64,000 nucleotides of DNA from Nostoc sp. B(2019) (lineage in GTDB: Bacteria > Cyanobacteriota > Cyanobacteriia > Cyanobacteriales > Nostocaceae): contig NZ_WVID01000014.1 of assembly GCF_010091925.1 (NCBI RefSeq), forward strand, positions 1-64,000. Reading direction: 5' to 3'. Made by a program: the position numbers and the translations under genes. Shown here piece by piece: positions 25,579 through 35,523 of the stretch. A model generated the notes under the pieces. That model ran no database searches. It had not been told where the DNA came from and saw only the letters and a program-made list of their open reading frames with translations. The stretch's first letter is position 1. Every line of letters begins with the position of its first letter.

Positions 25579-26769
25579 TTAACTGATTTTGCAAAAACTT
25601 TGAATCGTCTCAACCAGTAGGTCAATTTCCGATTCTACAGTAAAGTAATGGACGCTAGCGCGTATGCAGTTAGGGTGAGCAATTGTCCGAGTTAATATCT
25701 TTTGTGACTCCAGAAATTGCACTAACTTGAGACTTGCTTGGGGCTGCTTGGTGAGTTGAAATGAAACTATACCGCTTTGGGGTTGCGAAGTTCGCAAACA
25801 TTTGACATCTGGTAAAGCTAGCAACTGTCGCCAGAGGTAGTCACTGTTGCGGCAAATTTGCTCATAGCGTTCTTGTGACGTTCCCCATTGCTGATGAATT
25901 GCGATCGCTTCCCTTAACCCGACATATAGCGGATAAGCTAATGTAGACACTTCGTATCGTCGCCCATCTGGAAGCCAATCCACAGGCTGAGATTGACTAT
26001 CCACAACAATGCCACGCAAGCCAATAAACGTAGGTTTCAAGCTTTCTCGTGCTTCTGGTTTGACATATAAACCACCCACACCCGCCGGCCCACATAACCA
26101 CTTGTGTCCTGTGAAAGCATAAAAATCTACCCCCAATTCCGTTAAGTTTAAAGGCAATGCACCCACAGACTGGGCAGCATCAATTAGCAATGAAGAGTTA
26201 TTCTTTTTGCATACGTCAACTATTTTGTCAAGGGGTAAAACTTGGCCTGTGTTCCAGAAGACATGGCTTAGTACTACCAGGCGGGTATTAGGGCGTAAGT
26301 GATGGGCAATAACTTGCACAGGGTCGCCCTCATTTAAAGTTGCCATTAAGGGACAGGTGGTAACTTCTACAGCAAATCTGCGGCTAATTTCCTGTGCAGT
26401 GGCAATTATACCTGGGTGCTCGCAATCAGAAAGCAAGATACTGTCGCCAGCGTGCCACTCGATACCCCATATAGCGATATTACAACCAACAGTGACATTT
26501 TCAGTGAAGGTAATTGTTTCAGTTGGTACATGCAACTCAGAAGCGATCGCTTCTCTGGTAGCTTGAATCTGGGGGGCTATCCAGCGATAAGCTTCATTGC
26601 CAAAGGGCCCTATGTGCTGGATGTGAGCTTGAGTTTGGGTGATAGCATCCATTGCCCCTTGAGGCATCGGTCCTTGTCCCCCGTAGTTGAAATAAGTCTT
26701 ATTTGCTAAAGCAGGAAATTGCTCTCGATGGGGATGCAACCTAGTTTGTGAAACAGAAATACTAGTCAT
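25579..26769 (-). CDS. class-V PLP enzyme, C-DES-like (L-cysteine/cystine lyase)
   Basis: This encodes 396 residues of the aminotransferase class V fold. PLP-site features: TENVTVGCNIAIWG, SDCEHPG, LIDAAQSVG with the Asp that contacts the pyridine N, and the Schiff-base lysine K223 in FTGHKWLCGP. The sequence (ALANKTYFNYGGQGPMP, FYAFTGHKWLCGP-GVGGLYV) agrees best with the C-DES type of Synechocystis, which cleaves cystine and releases persulfide sulfur, rather than NifS/IscS, because the mobile Cys loop of IscS is not seen. It may supply sulfur for Fe-S clusters. It stands alone on the minus strand. Confidence 0.82.
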   Translation of the reverse strand: MTSISVSQTRLHPHREQFPALANKTYFNYGGQGPMPQGAMDAITQTQAHIQHIGPFGNEAYRWIAPQIQATREAIASELHVPTETITFTENVTVGCNIAIWGIEWHAGDSILLSDCEHPGIIATAQEISRRFAVEVTTCPLMATLNEGDPVQVIAHHLRPNTRLVVLSHVFWNTGQVLPLDKIVDVCKKNNSSLLIDAAQSVGALPLNLTELGVDFYAFTGHKWLCGPAGVGGLYVKPEARESLKPTFIGLRGIVVDSQSQPVDWLPDGRRYEVSTLAYPLYVGLREAIAIHQQWGTSQERYEQICRNSDYLWRQLLALPDVKCLRTSQPQSGIVSFQLTKQPQASLKLVQFLESQKILTRTIAHPNCIRASVHYFTVESEIDLLVETIQSFCKIS

Positions 26770-26912
26770 ACAAATTTTGGATTAAGTCAAGGGTCAACGG
26801 TCAAGAGTCAAGAGTCAGTAATTTATTTCCCCTCTGCTTCTCCATTCTCCCACTCCATTATTGGTTGTCTGGGTTTATCGCAGAGAGTGCTAATTCTTGT
26901 TAACTTAAAGGG

Positions 26913-28373
26913 ATGTTAATTAATGCCGAACTCCTACTACAATACCAACGCTGTAAGCGCCGACCTTTTTTAGATACTCACGGTGACAAAAGTCAGCGAG
27001 ATGCTCCCAATGAGCTGCTGTGGAAACTACAACAAGACAAAATCGCTCATCAGCTGAGTATCTTGGCAAAATTGACTTATCACCAACCAGATTATCCATA
27101 CGGAAACTGGGAAGCGGGAGCAGCGGCGACTTTAGAATTAATGCAGCGTGGTACTGAGTACATTTATAAAGGAGTGCTGTTAGCAACTTGTTCTGAAGGA
27201 TACACCCTGCTGAGCCGTCCAAATTTACTCGTCAAGCAGCCAGGACAGTCCTGCTTTGGAGATTGGGTTTACGTCCCGGCGAGTATTGAGTTGGGTAAGC
27301 GCCCCAAGCAAGAATATCAAGTTGTTGCTGCATTTCACGCCCAAGTATTAGCGACAGTGCAGGGAGTTACACCCGGAACAGCTTGGCTGATGTTGCGAAC
27401 CAAAGACAGAAGTTATGCGGTAGATTTGGTCAAATGGACGCCACAGATGCAGCAGATTCTAGAGGAGTTTATTCAAGTTTTAGAAACGCCGACTGCGCCA
27501 GAGGTGTTTATTTCTCGTCAAAAGTGTAATCTTTGCCATTGGTATAGTCAATGTTATGCGATCGCCCAATCTCAAAAACATCTCTCATTGTTACCAGGTG
27601 TAACACCCATTCGCTACACTCAACTTCAAGCCCTCGCCATCACCACACTGGAATCTCTCGCCAACACTAGTCCCACCACCCTGGAAAACCTGCTTGGTTT
27701 CGACAGTGAAGTAGCGCCCAAGCTAGTAGTACAAGCTCAATCTGCATTAGAAAGACGACCGTTTATCTTACCCTATCCGCTACCAACGGAAGATATTACA
27801 TTCACAGCACCTATAGAACTTTACTTTGATATTGAGGCGCAGCCAGACTTAGATTTAGATTATCTCTTAGGAGTTTTAGTCGTTGATAGGCAAGCTAACA
27901 CAGAACAATTTTATTCCTTCATGGCAGAAAAACCAGAAGACGAAGAATTAATTTGGCAGCAATTCCTGGATTTAGTTTGGCAATATCCCGAAGCGCCGAT
28001 TTATCATTTTTGTGTCTACGAATTTGATACAGTCAAACGGCTAGCAAAGCTTTACCGCACTCCGTACGCCTCAATACGCCCCGTCCTGGGTCGATTTGTA
28101 GATGTATACGAACAGTTAACGCAAAGCGTCGCCTTACCCGTAGAAAGCTATGCCCTAAAAGCGATCGCCCGTTGGCTGGGCTTTGAATGGCGCGAAAAAG
28201 AAGCTAGTGGTGCTAAGTGTATTTACTGGTATGATCAGTGGTTACAAACAGGCGATCGCACCTTACTAGAAATTATTCAACGCTACAACGAAGACGACTG
28301 CCGCGCCACCCGCAGTGTGAAAGACTGGCTTGTCAATTTTGTTCAGGATGAATATGGTACACGACTCGCTTAA
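26913..28373 (+). CDS. TM0106-family RecB-like nuclease
   Basis: This encodes 486 residues. The N-terminal half has the RecB-type nuclease pattern (LLLQYQRCKRRPFLDTHG; a region around YQVVAAFHAQV) and a Cys cluster in KCNLCHWYSQC that in relatives binds an Fe-S cluster together with the first cysteine. The C-terminal half is an RNase H-like exonuclease domain: ELYFDIEAQPDLD, YHFCVYEFDTVKRLAKL, and YNEDDCRATRSVKDWL, with DxE and D-D pairs as metal ligands. Such proteins are predicted DNA-repair or CRISPR-linked nucleases; no cas gene is in the window. ATG start at 26913 after AAAGGG. Confidence 0.85.
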   Translation: MLINAELLLQYQRCKRRPFLDTHGDKSQRDAPNELLWKLQQDKIAHQLSILAKLTYHQPDYPYGNWEAGAAATLELMQRGTEYIYKGVLLATCSEGYTLLSRPNLLVKQPGQSCFGDWVYVPASIELGKRPKQEYQVVAAFHAQVLATVQGVTPGTAWLMLRTKDRSYAVDLVKWTPQMQQILEEFIQVLETPTAPEVFISRQKCNLCHWYSQCYAIAQSQKHLSLLPGVTPIRYTQLQALAITTLESLANTSPTTLENLLGFDSEVAPKLVVQAQSALERRPFILPYPLPTEDITFTAPIELYFDIEAQPDLDLDYLLGVLVVDRQANTEQFYSFMAEKPEDEELIWQQFLDLVWQYPEAPIYHFCVYEFDTVKRLAKLYRTPYASIRPVLGRFVDVYEQLTQSVALPVESYALKAIARWLGFEWREKEASGAKCIYWYDQWLQTGDRTLLEIIQRYNEDDCRATRSVKDWLVNFVQDEYGTRLA

Positions 28374-28470
28374 ATATTTTAAGGCTGATAGGTAGATTGA
28401 TACCCTTAACTGTTAACTTTAGCGTGATATCTTATTTATGATTTTCACACAGCAATAGCAATAGCTTTCC

Positions 28471-29655
28471 ATGCAGCTAATAAAAAAAATCTTCACCTTG
28501 CCACGAATTATTTACTTTGTTATCTCGATTTTAACTATCAGCTTCTTATTCACAAATTTAACTACAGGTGCTATTGAGATTAGTGGTATAAAGTTTATCG
28601 GAGAAAGCTCTTTACCGAAAGGATTAACTTTCCAAAACACTGAAATCGGAGGATTATCTGGAATTACCTATGACCCAAAAAATGAACTTTATTATGCCAT
28701 ATCCGATGACCGTGGACAAAAAGCTAACGCCCGTTTATATACCCTGAAAATTGACCTCAGCAAAGGAGCACTAAAAAATGGCGGGGTTGTTCCTGTTGGT
28801 GTAACCACATTATTAAATGAGAATAATCAAACATTTTCTCCTGGCGAAACCGATACAGAAGGTATTGCTTTAACTAATAAAGCAACTGTATTCATTTCTT
28901 CGGAAGGTGATGCCGGAAAACTGATTAATCCTTTTATTAAAGAGTTCTCACTATCTTCTGGCAAAGAAATTACAACACTACCCATACCAAACAAATTTTT
29001 GCCTGATCAGAGTAGTCAGCGAGGCATCCGCAATAATTTGGCGTTTGAAAGCCTTACCATTACACCTGATAAAAAGCATCTGTTCACAGCTACCGAAAAT
29101 GCTCTAATTCAAGATGGACTAGCAGCTAAACCTAAGATTGGTACTCCTTGCCGGATTTTGCAATACAATCTGCTTACCAACCAGCCAGAAAAAGAATTTC
29201 TTTACCAAACTGAACCAGTCACACCATTTTTAAATATAACTGGCAAGTTCGCTAGTGGATTACCTGACTTACTTGCACTGGATAATCAAGGACACTTTCT
29301 GAGTTTGGAGCGGTCTTTTACTGGCTTAGGATTTGCTATTTTCCTATTTCAGGTTTCTTTAGAAGGAGCCGATGATATTCACAATATTGATAGCCTTTTG
29401 GCAGTTGAATCAAAAACAGTCAAACCTGTTCAAAAAAAACTGCTGTTAGATTTAAGAACTCTAGATGTGCTGCTAGACAATATCGAAGGCTTGACTCTTG
29501 GTTCTAAGCTACCTGATGGACAGCAAGCATTAATTCTCGTTAGCGACAATAACTTTAATCCCTTGCAACGCAACCAGATAGTAGCCTTTAAACTTCAAAT
29601 TGAAACACCGCTAATCAGGTTATTACGCCGATTTTTCCCAAATCTCAAACGCTAA
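28471..29655 (+). CDS. membrane-anchored esterase-like phytase-family protein
   Basis: This encodes 394 residues. Residues 12-34 form a membrane anchor or uncleaved signal (IIYFVISILTISFLFTNL). The rest is a beta-propeller-like phytase-related domain: GGLSGITYDPKNELYYAISDDRG, FSPGETDTEGIALTN, RGIRNNLAFESLTITPDKK and LLDNIEGLTLGSKLPDGQQ, with repeated E-G and D-D positions that bind metals in relatives. Substrate is probably a phospho- or ester compound outside the cytoplasm. It is separated by 276 bp from the kinases that follow. Confidence 0.78.
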   Translation: MQLIKKIFTLPRIIYFVISILTISFLFTNLTTGAIEISGIKFIGESSLPKGLTFQNTEIGGLSGITYDPKNELYYAISDDRGQKANARLYTLKIDLSKGALKNGGVVPVGVTTLLNENNQTFSPGETDTEGIALTNKATVFISSEGDAGKLINPFIKEFSLSSGKEITTLPIPNKFLPDQSSQRGIRNNLAFESLTITPDKKHLFTATENALIQDGLAAKPKIGTPCRILQYNLLTNQPEKEFLYQTEPVTPFLNITGKFASGLPDLLALDNQGHFLSLERSFTGLGFAIFLFQVSLEGADDIHNIDSLLAVESKTVKPVQKKLLLDLRTLDVLLDNIEGLTLGSKLPDGQQALILVSDNNFNPLQRNQIVAFKLQIETPLIRLLRRFFPNLKR

Positions 29656-29931
29656 GGTAAAGGCGATCGCATCTTTTCCTTATCCAGTTATTTTTGCTTG
29701 TTTATGTGTATTCACGGTCTAAACGAGACAACTTAACCTCGCCTATTTATCGTTTCAGTGAAATTCCTCAACCACGTAACTTAATAAATATGTTACATAA
29801 TATTTAATCTTTTTTGTAGTGATTTTTATCTTATGTGATGATTTTTCTAAAATTATTGAAGTTTTTTCTAAATAGAATTAACGATTAACAAGATTTTATT
29901 AAATATAGAATCACTAAATAAACTAGATAAT

Positions 29932-31527
29932 ATGGTAAGGCAAAAAGCCGAATTAGACATTTACCTCGGAAAGTTTTTAAACAATCGTTATTTAATCAGA
30001 GATTTAATTGGTAAAGGGGGAATGGGTAGAGTTTACCTAGCAGAAGATGCTGCTAAAGGTGGTATGCCCATTGCTATAAAAATTTTATCCCTTAGTCTGG
30101 CGAATCAGCAAATGTCCCAACGCTTTGCCAGAGAAATTTTTATTGGCGCTCAATTGGGCCGAAAAAGTAAACACATTGTGCGCGTATTAAATTACGGTGT
30201 TACCGAAGAAAATATTCCCTTTTATATAATGGAATACCTCCAAGGTAAAAATCTCAAACAGATTTTGAAAATTCAGCCTTTAACAATATCTAATTTTTTA
30301 ACTATATGTAATCAAATTTGTTTAGGTTTACAATGCGCTCATCAAGGTATCAGCCTTAAAGGAGAAATTTATCCGATTGTTCACAGAGATATTAAACCAG
30401 AAAATATATTCATTAGCGAAGATAACAAACACAGGGAAAGTATTAAAATCCTTGATTTTGGCATTGCCAAGTTTTTAACAGAGCGGAGTGGGATGACGCT
30501 GACTGATTCTTTTATCGGTAGTTTACCTTACTGTTCTCCAGAACACATGGAAGGACGTAAACTGCTAGATGTGAGATCTGATATTTATAGTTTGGGAGTG
30601 CTGATGTTTGAGATGCTGGCAGGAAAACATCCATTTCAGACAAAAAGTAACTCCTTTGGTAGTTGGTATCAGGCACATCGTTTTCAAGCACCGCCTACGC
30701 TTGAAGAAGTGAATCCGCAAGTAAAAATACCACAGGAATTACAAAAACTATTGATGAATTGTTTAGCTAAAGAAGTAAGCGATCGCCCTCAAAACATCAG
30801 CCAAATTTTAGGAACTTTAGAAAAAGTTCAGGAACAAATGAAGAATGATATTGTTACTACAAGCAATAGCATTCAACTTGCCTCTCCGGTGCAATTAGTG
30901 CCAATAACATCATTATCAGAAAAAGAGTGCTTGCAAAAGAATTGGCCTAAGAATAAACCAATTGCTCCAATTGGTTTTCCCCATTTGTTATCTACTTCTC
31001 AGGGAACTATACCAACTTTCTGGGCAATGTTACCTAAACAAGAGATTGCAAAGTTTTTAGATAAAACACATGGCACTGAATTTATTACTAAAATGAATTT
31101 ATACCCAATGCTGTTGTGGGTAACAGTACTATATGATGCCCAGCTTTCTCTAACTCGATGGCTATCTTATTTCCTAGATTTAAAAGATAATAAAGGGGAA
31201 AAAATAGTGCGCTCTCTATCAGAAATAGGTTACTACCATCTGCTATTTTTTCCTCTAGAAAATCCAAATCGCTGCTCCCACGTAATGACTTTAAATCTCA
31301 CGGCTAGCCAGCGACAACAACTTGCAGACTGGTTAGATATGAGTAAAGAATCAAATAATTTTATTCTGCCTAAGCAAGCTAAAAGTATTCTCAAAGCCGA
31401 GTATGAAAAGCTAAAATTAGATATAATACGAAAATTGGCAGCGCATCAAACAAGTGAAAAAATAAGTTTAAAAGATTGGATGAATAAATTATTGGGGAAT
31501 TTTTTTAAACTTTTATCACATCATTAA
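29932..31527 (+). CDS. Ser/Thr protein kinase with unknown C-terminal domain (copy 1)
   Basis: This encodes 531 residues. The eukaryote-like kinase domain (about 19-292) has the glycine loop IGKGGMGRVYLAED, K50 in IAIKIL, H151-R152-D153 in VHRDIKPENIF, D175-F176-G177 and SPEHMEG. The C-terminal 200 residues lack a membrane span and show a shared region (LPKQEIAKFLDK, MLLWVTVLY, CSHVMTLNLT) seen also in the next gene. Cytosolic, therefore different from PknB-like receptors. It starts at ATG 29932, without a good ribosome site. It and the following kinase are a tandem duplicate. Targets unknown. Confidence 0.92.
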   Translation: MVRQKAELDIYLGKFLNNRYLIRDLIGKGGMGRVYLAEDAAKGGMPIAIKILSLSLANQQMSQRFAREIFIGAQLGRKSKHIVRVLNYGVTEENIPFYIMEYLQGKNLKQILKIQPLTISNFLTICNQICLGLQCAHQGISLKGEIYPIVHRDIKPENIFISEDNKHRESIKILDFGIAKFLTERSGMTLTDSFIGSLPYCSPEHMEGRKLLDVRSDIYSLGVLMFEMLAGKHPFQTKSNSFGSWYQAHRFQAPPTLEEVNPQVKIPQELQKLLMNCLAKEVSDRPQNISQILGTLEKVQEQMKNDIVTTSNSIQLASPVQLVPITSLSEKECLQKNWPKNKPIAPIGFPHLLSTSQGTIPTFWAMLPKQEIAKFLDKTHGTEFITKMNLYPMLLWVTVLYDAQLSLTRWLSYFLDLKDNKGEKIVRSLSEIGYYHLLFFPLENPNRCSHVMTLNLTASQRQQLADWLDMSKESNNFILPKQAKSILKAEYEKLKLDIIRKLAAHQTSEKISLKDWMNKLLGNFFKLLSHH

Positions 31528-31628
31528 AACTTCATTAGAAAAAAGAAGATTTTCGCGATTACTAGATGATGGAATTTTTATATTGTAATTTATAATTTTG
31601 AATTGCGTAAGCAGCAGAGGTTATCAAA

Positions 31629-33152
31629 GTGAATCAAAGCCCATTTGCGTCTCCAAGTAGTAAAGGGTTGCTTGCTAATCGTTATCAACTCAAGCAGTTA
31701 ATTGGTAGCGGTGGCATGGGTGAAGTTTTTTTAGCTGATGATATTTTGTTAGGGGGAACACCAGTTGCTATCAAGTTTTTGGCTCAGACTGTTGCTAATA
31801 CTAAGATGCAACAAGACTTTGCTCGTGAAGCTTTAATGAGTGCAGCTTTAAGTCAAAGAAGTGTACATATCGTGCGGGCGTACGATTACGGTGTGAGCGA
31901 AAAAGGTAAACCCTTCTACGTCATGGAATATCTGTGCGGTAAGAGCCTAAAAGATTTAATTCCGCTGTCATTGCCAATGTTTATAACACTCTCGCGCCAG
32001 ATTTGTTTAGGCTTGCAGTGCGCTCATCAAGGTATTAATATTGACGGCAAAGTTTATCCATTAGTTCATAGAGATATTAAGCCTGCAAATATATTAGTTA
32101 TTCCCGATCCAATATTAGATAAATTAGTTAAAATTTTAGACTTTGGTATTGCCAAATTTTTAAATTATACATCAACCGCTAGCACTAGCAGAGGGTTTAA
32201 TGGCACTTTACCTTATTGCTCACCGGAACAACTAGATGGGGAAAAATTAGATAGTTGTTCTGATATTTATAGCCTAGGTGTGATGATGTTTGAGATGTTG
32301 ACAGGCAAAAAACCCTGGCAACCAGAAACCGATTACTTTGGTGCTTGGTATAAAGCGCATCACTTTGAACCACCACAAGCGATCGCAGATGTTAATCCTG
32401 CTCTCAAATTACCTCAAGAGCTAGATAATTTAATCATGGCTTGTCTTGCTAAAAAAGCAAGCGATCGCCCGCAAAATATCGCCCAAATCTTGCGCGTCTT
32501 AGAAAGTTTAGGACAGCCTAACTATCTCAGCTTGCCCAATTTAGCTGCCAAATCTGTCCCTGGTAGCCCCTTAGTTTCTGGTTTAGCTACCACAGTAGAA
32601 CAAACCTGTTGGCAACTTCTCTGGCCCCACGATAAACCAATTCAAGAAATTGTGTTTCCCCAACTTCTCGATATCAAACAAGGATTTGTAGCAGCACTAT
32701 GGTTGATGTTGCCCAAACAGGAAATTAAAAACCATGCTCTGTCTAGCCGTTACAACCAGTTTATCTTCATCAAATCTCCGCACCCAATGCTACTTTGGGT
32801 AACTCTACTATACAATCGGGGATTAGCTCCTAAGTGGCTACCCTGCTACCTAGATATGCAAAATTTTCAAAATCGCAAGCTGGTGCAGTCTCTAGCTGAA
32901 AATGAACACTACCCTTTGATTTTCTTTACTCTGGAAGCACCACATACCTGCACCAATGTTCTCAGCAGCCGCATCGAGCTAACTCAGCGGCAAATTTTGA
33001 AAACTTGGGTAGAACAAAGTCAGAACTTACCACCCTCTTCTCAACCTCATTTAAGCAAACACCTATTAAAGCAGCAGTATAAGCAAATGCAATCGCAGAT
33101 GTTACAGCGTTTGGAATCAAAGTCCCAGGTTGTAGTATCAGGACAGATTTGA
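31629..33152 (+). CDS. Ser/Thr protein kinase with unknown C-terminal domain (copy 2)
   Basis: This encodes 507 residues, a paralogue of the kinase just upstream. Kinase features: IGSGGMGEVFLADD, K49, H147-R148-D149 in VHRDIKPANIL, D171-F172-G173 and SPEQLDG. The C-terminal part matches its neighbour (LPKQEIKNHAL, PMLLWVTLLYNRG, CTNVLSSRIELTQRQ), so this tail is a conserved unit of its own. The start is GTG at 31629, with AGAGG upstream. A hairpin with a T-run follows at 33156-33214. The 100-bp gap from the first kinase would allow co-transcription. Confidence 0.92.
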   Translation: MNQSPFASPSSKGLLANRYQLKQLIGSGGMGEVFLADDILLGGTPVAIKFLAQTVANTKMQQDFAREALMSAALSQRSVHIVRAYDYGVSEKGKPFYVMEYLCGKSLKDLIPLSLPMFITLSRQICLGLQCAHQGINIDGKVYPLVHRDIKPANILVIPDPILDKLVKILDFGIAKFLNYTSTASTSRGFNGTLPYCSPEQLDGEKLDSCSDIYSLGVMMFEMLTGKKPWQPETDYFGAWYKAHHFEPPQAIADVNPALKLPQELDNLIMACLAKKASDRPQNIAQILRVLESLGQPNYLSLPNLAAKSVPGSPLVSGLATTVEQTCWQLLWPHDKPIQEIVFPQLLDIKQGFVAALWLMLPKQEIKNHALSSRYNQFIFIKSPHPMLLWVTLLYNRGLAPKWLPCYLDMQNFQNRKLVQSLAENEHYPLIFFTLEAPHTCTNVLSSRIELTQRQILKTWVEQSQNLPPSSQPHLSKHLLKQQYKQMQSQMLQRLESKSQVVVSGQI

Positions 33153-33155
33153 TCT

Positions 33156-33214
33156 AAAAACCCCAGGGCGTGGGAAACTGCCTACAGAACTTTTCGCTTG
33201 TAGGCGTGGTTTTT
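33156..33214 (+). terminator. hairpin terminator after the kinase pair
   Basis: AAAAACC (33156-33162) pairs with GGTTTTT (33208-33214), and inside it GCCTACA (33180-33186) pairs with TGTAGGC (33199-33205). The outer T-run at the 3' side and position just after the stop suit a Rho-independent terminator. Confidence 0.65.
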
Positions 33215-33321
33215 GAGTATTGGTAATTCTTCCCCATGCCCCTTAACCGAAAGGTATTGGTTCTACTTTAGTACTTGACAAACATGAAAAAAATAGGCAT
33301 AATAACAAAGTTGCCAATTAA

Positions 33322-33395
33322 GGGACTGTAGTTCAATTGGTTAGAGCACCGCCCTGTCACGGCGGAAGTTGCGGGTTCGAGCCCCGTCAGTCCCG
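33322..33395 (+). tRNA. tRNA-Asp (GTC)
   Basis: A full cloverleaf of 74 nt: acceptor GGGACTG/CAGTCCC, D arm with AGTTCAATTGGTTAGAGC, anticodon stem CCGCC/GGCGG holding CTGTCAC (anticodon GTC) and T arm GCGGG-TTCGAGC-CCCGT. Discriminator base G, as expected for Asp. CCA is not encoded. Confidence 0.97.
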
Positions 33396-33472
33396 TTATA
33401 AAGTTATAGATTCAGAAGTCCTGAGTATTATAGGAATTAGACATCACTAATGGTGATGACATCAAGTACATA

Positions 33473-33518
33473 GTTCTTAGACATCAGTCCAGACGCGATC
33501 ATTCGCATCTCTAAGAAC
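33473..33518. promoter_or_regulatory. inverted repeat in the gltX leader
   Basis: GTTCTTAGA (33473-33481) and TCTAAGAAC (33510-33518) are perfect inverted copies in the 185-bp spacer between tRNA-Asp and gltX; a smaller CATCAC/GTGATG hairpin lies just before at 33442-33458. It could be a leader RNA structure or a repeat. Confidence 0.35.
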
Positions 33519-33580
33519 TAAAAACCAAGGCTTAGTTATAAGCTAAGATTTATCATTTTTTGCGAAAGAGAGAATTAACT

Positions 33581-35023
33581 GTGACTGTCAGAGTCCGTAT
33601 TGCTCCAAGTCCGACTGGCAATTTACATATTGGTACAGCTAGAACGGCTGTATTTAACTGGTTGTTTGCTCGCCACCACGGTGGGAAATTTATCCTACGA
33701 ATAGAAGATACAGACCTAGAGCGATCGCGTCCCGAATACACTGAAAATATTCTCGAAGGGCTACGCTGGCTGGGACTAAACTGGGATGAAGGGCCACTTT
33801 TTCAATCCCAACGCCTAGATCTCTACAAAGAAGCAGTACAAAAACTGTTAGATCAAGGATTAGCTTATCGCTGTTATACCACCTCCGAAGAACTAGAAGC
33901 TCTCCGAGAGGCTCAGAAAGCCAGAAACGAAGCACCCCGCTATGACAACCGTCACCGTAACCTCACCCCAGAACAACGCGCCGCTTTTGAAGCAGAAGGT
34001 CGCTCTTATGTGATTCGCTTCAAAATCGAAGATGGGCGGGAAATTGTTTGGAATGACTTGGTACGGGGAAAGATGTCTTGGCGAGGTAGCGATTTAGGTG
34101 GTGATATGGTCATCGCCCGTGCTTCAGAAGAAGGTAGTGGTCAACCATTATATAACTTTGTAGTTGTAGTGGATGACATCGATATGCAAATCACCCATGT
34201 CATCCGGGGAGAAGACCACATCGCCAATACCGCTAAGCAAATTCTACTTTATGAAGCTTTGGGGGCAAACATACCCGATTTTGCCCACGCGCCACTAATT
34301 TTGAATATGGATGGGCGCAAGCTTTCTAAGCGGGATGGCGTTACTTCAATTTTTGACTTTAAGCAATTGGGTTTTACTGCTGAAGCTTTGGTAAATTACA
34401 TGACATTGTTGGGTTGGTCGCCTCCAGACTCGACTCAAGAAATATTTACTTTAGAAGCAGCAGCCAAAGAATTTAGTTTTGAACGCGTAAATAAAGCAGG
34501 CGCAAAGTTTGACTGGGCAAAGCTAGATTGGTTGAATAGTCAGTATATTCACAGTACGCCAGTAGATAAACTCACAGATTTACTCATACCCTTTTGGCAA
34601 GCAGCTGGGTATAAATTTGATGGAGGACGCACTCGCCCCTGGTTAGAGCAGCTAGTAGCTTTAATTAGCCAGAGCTTGACTCGTCTAGTGGATGCTGTAC
34701 CAATGACGCAACTGTTTTTCAGAGACATTGAATTTAGCGACGAAGCCAGTACACAACTCAAGCAAGAAGGTTCTGCTACGGCACTCAAGGGTATAATTAC
34801 AGCCTTAGAAAGCCAACCACAACTGTCGGAAACCTCGGCTCAGGATATTATTAAACAAGTGGTAAAAGGGCAAAACGTTAAAAAAGGCTTAGTAATGCGA
34901 TCGCTCCGAGCAGCCTTAACCGGAGATGTTCATGGCCCTGACCTCATTCAATCCTGGTTACTACTCAATCAAATCGGTTTAGACAAGTCACGCTTGAATA
35001 GAGCCATAACAGAAGCCAATTAG
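33581..35023 (+). CDS. gltX: glutamyl-tRNA synthetase
   Basis: GltX charges tRNA-Glu, needed both for translation and, in cyanobacteria, for tetrapyrrole synthesis by the C5 path (glutamyl-tRNA reductase). The 480-residue protein starts at GTG 33581 ([12 protein letters not shown]), preceded by AGAGAG; a TTG 21 nt earlier is in frame but less usual. Class I signatures are HIGT in [15 protein letters not shown] and KLSKRDG (about residue 250). Length and sequence are normal. It follows a tRNA-Asp gene with a 185-bp spacer holding an inverted repeat. Confidence 0.97.
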   Translation: MTVRVRIAPSPTGNLHIGTARTAVFNWLFARHHGGKFILRIEDTDLERSRPEYTENILEGLRWLGLNWDEGPLFQSQRLDLYKEAVQKLLDQGLAYRCYTTSEELEALREAQKARNEAPRYDNRHRNLTPEQRAAFEAEGRSYVIRFKIEDGREIVWNDLVRGKMSWRGSDLGGDMVIARASEEGSGQPLYNFVVVVDDIDMQITHVIRGEDHIANTAKQILLYEALGANIPDFAHAPLILNMDGRKLSKRDGVTSIFDFKQLGFTAEALVNYMTLLGWSPPDSTQEIFTLEAAAKEFSFERVNKAGAKFDWAKLDWLNSQYIHSTPVDKLTDLLIPFWQAAGYKFDGGRTRPWLEQLVALISQSLTRLVDAVPMTQLFFRDIEFSDEASTQLKQEGSATALKGIITALESQPQLSETSAQDIIKQVVKGQNVKKGLVMRSLRAALTGDVHGPDLIQSWLLLNQIGLDKSRLNRAITEAN

Positions 35024-35523
35024 CGTAGGGGTAGCCCGCCGCAGCGAAAAGTCAGAGCGGCGGCTTCCGCCGATTGTCCTTTGGACACAAGGCAACCGTT
35101 CTGAAAGAACGGTTGGGCAGTAAGACCCGCATAGCGATGGCTCCGCCAACGCCAAAGGCGAACTGAACTTTTCAAGACAGGCATCGCTCTTAATTCTAGG
35201 AATATTTTAGACTTTAGGGGCGCACATTTGTTTGTGCGCCCCTATCCATGGCCTACTAGCTATTTACTAAGTGACACCAAATTAGCAAAGAATATATTTT
35301 TCCCAAAACTGAGTAACGTGTTTTTTACCTGTCTTAATTACGAATTACGTAAAGCCTCCGGCAATAGCTACGCTTAGAGCGCAGCGGGGCGTAGCCCCAG
35401 GGCGAATTAGTATGACTTGTCATCAATCTCAAATTTAAAAAAAGTAGTCAATTATCCTCGTATTGGGAACTAAGTGTGTAAAATTCATGTCTTCAATACC
35501 ACTTAGATGCGAAGATAATTAAA
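35024..35523. repeat. spacer with several dispersed repeats
   Basis: The first 150 bp after gltX is GC-rich and shares pieces with 18.3-18.6 kb (35050-35069; GGCTCCGCCAACGC near 35149). ACCGTTCTGAAAGAACGGT is a near-perfect hairpin in it. A further stretch near 35360-35400 (GCTACGCTTAGAGCGCAGCGGGGCGTAGCCC) is another self-complementary repeat of Nostoc type. No gene. Confidence 0.6.
35215..35244. terminator. 12-bp perfect hairpin downstream of gltX
   Basis: TAGGGGCGCACA (35215-35226) pairs with TGTGCGCCCCTA (35233-35244) over a 6-nt loop. No T-run follows, so this is either a repeat-type hairpin or an RNA 3'-end stabiliser. Confidence 0.5.
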
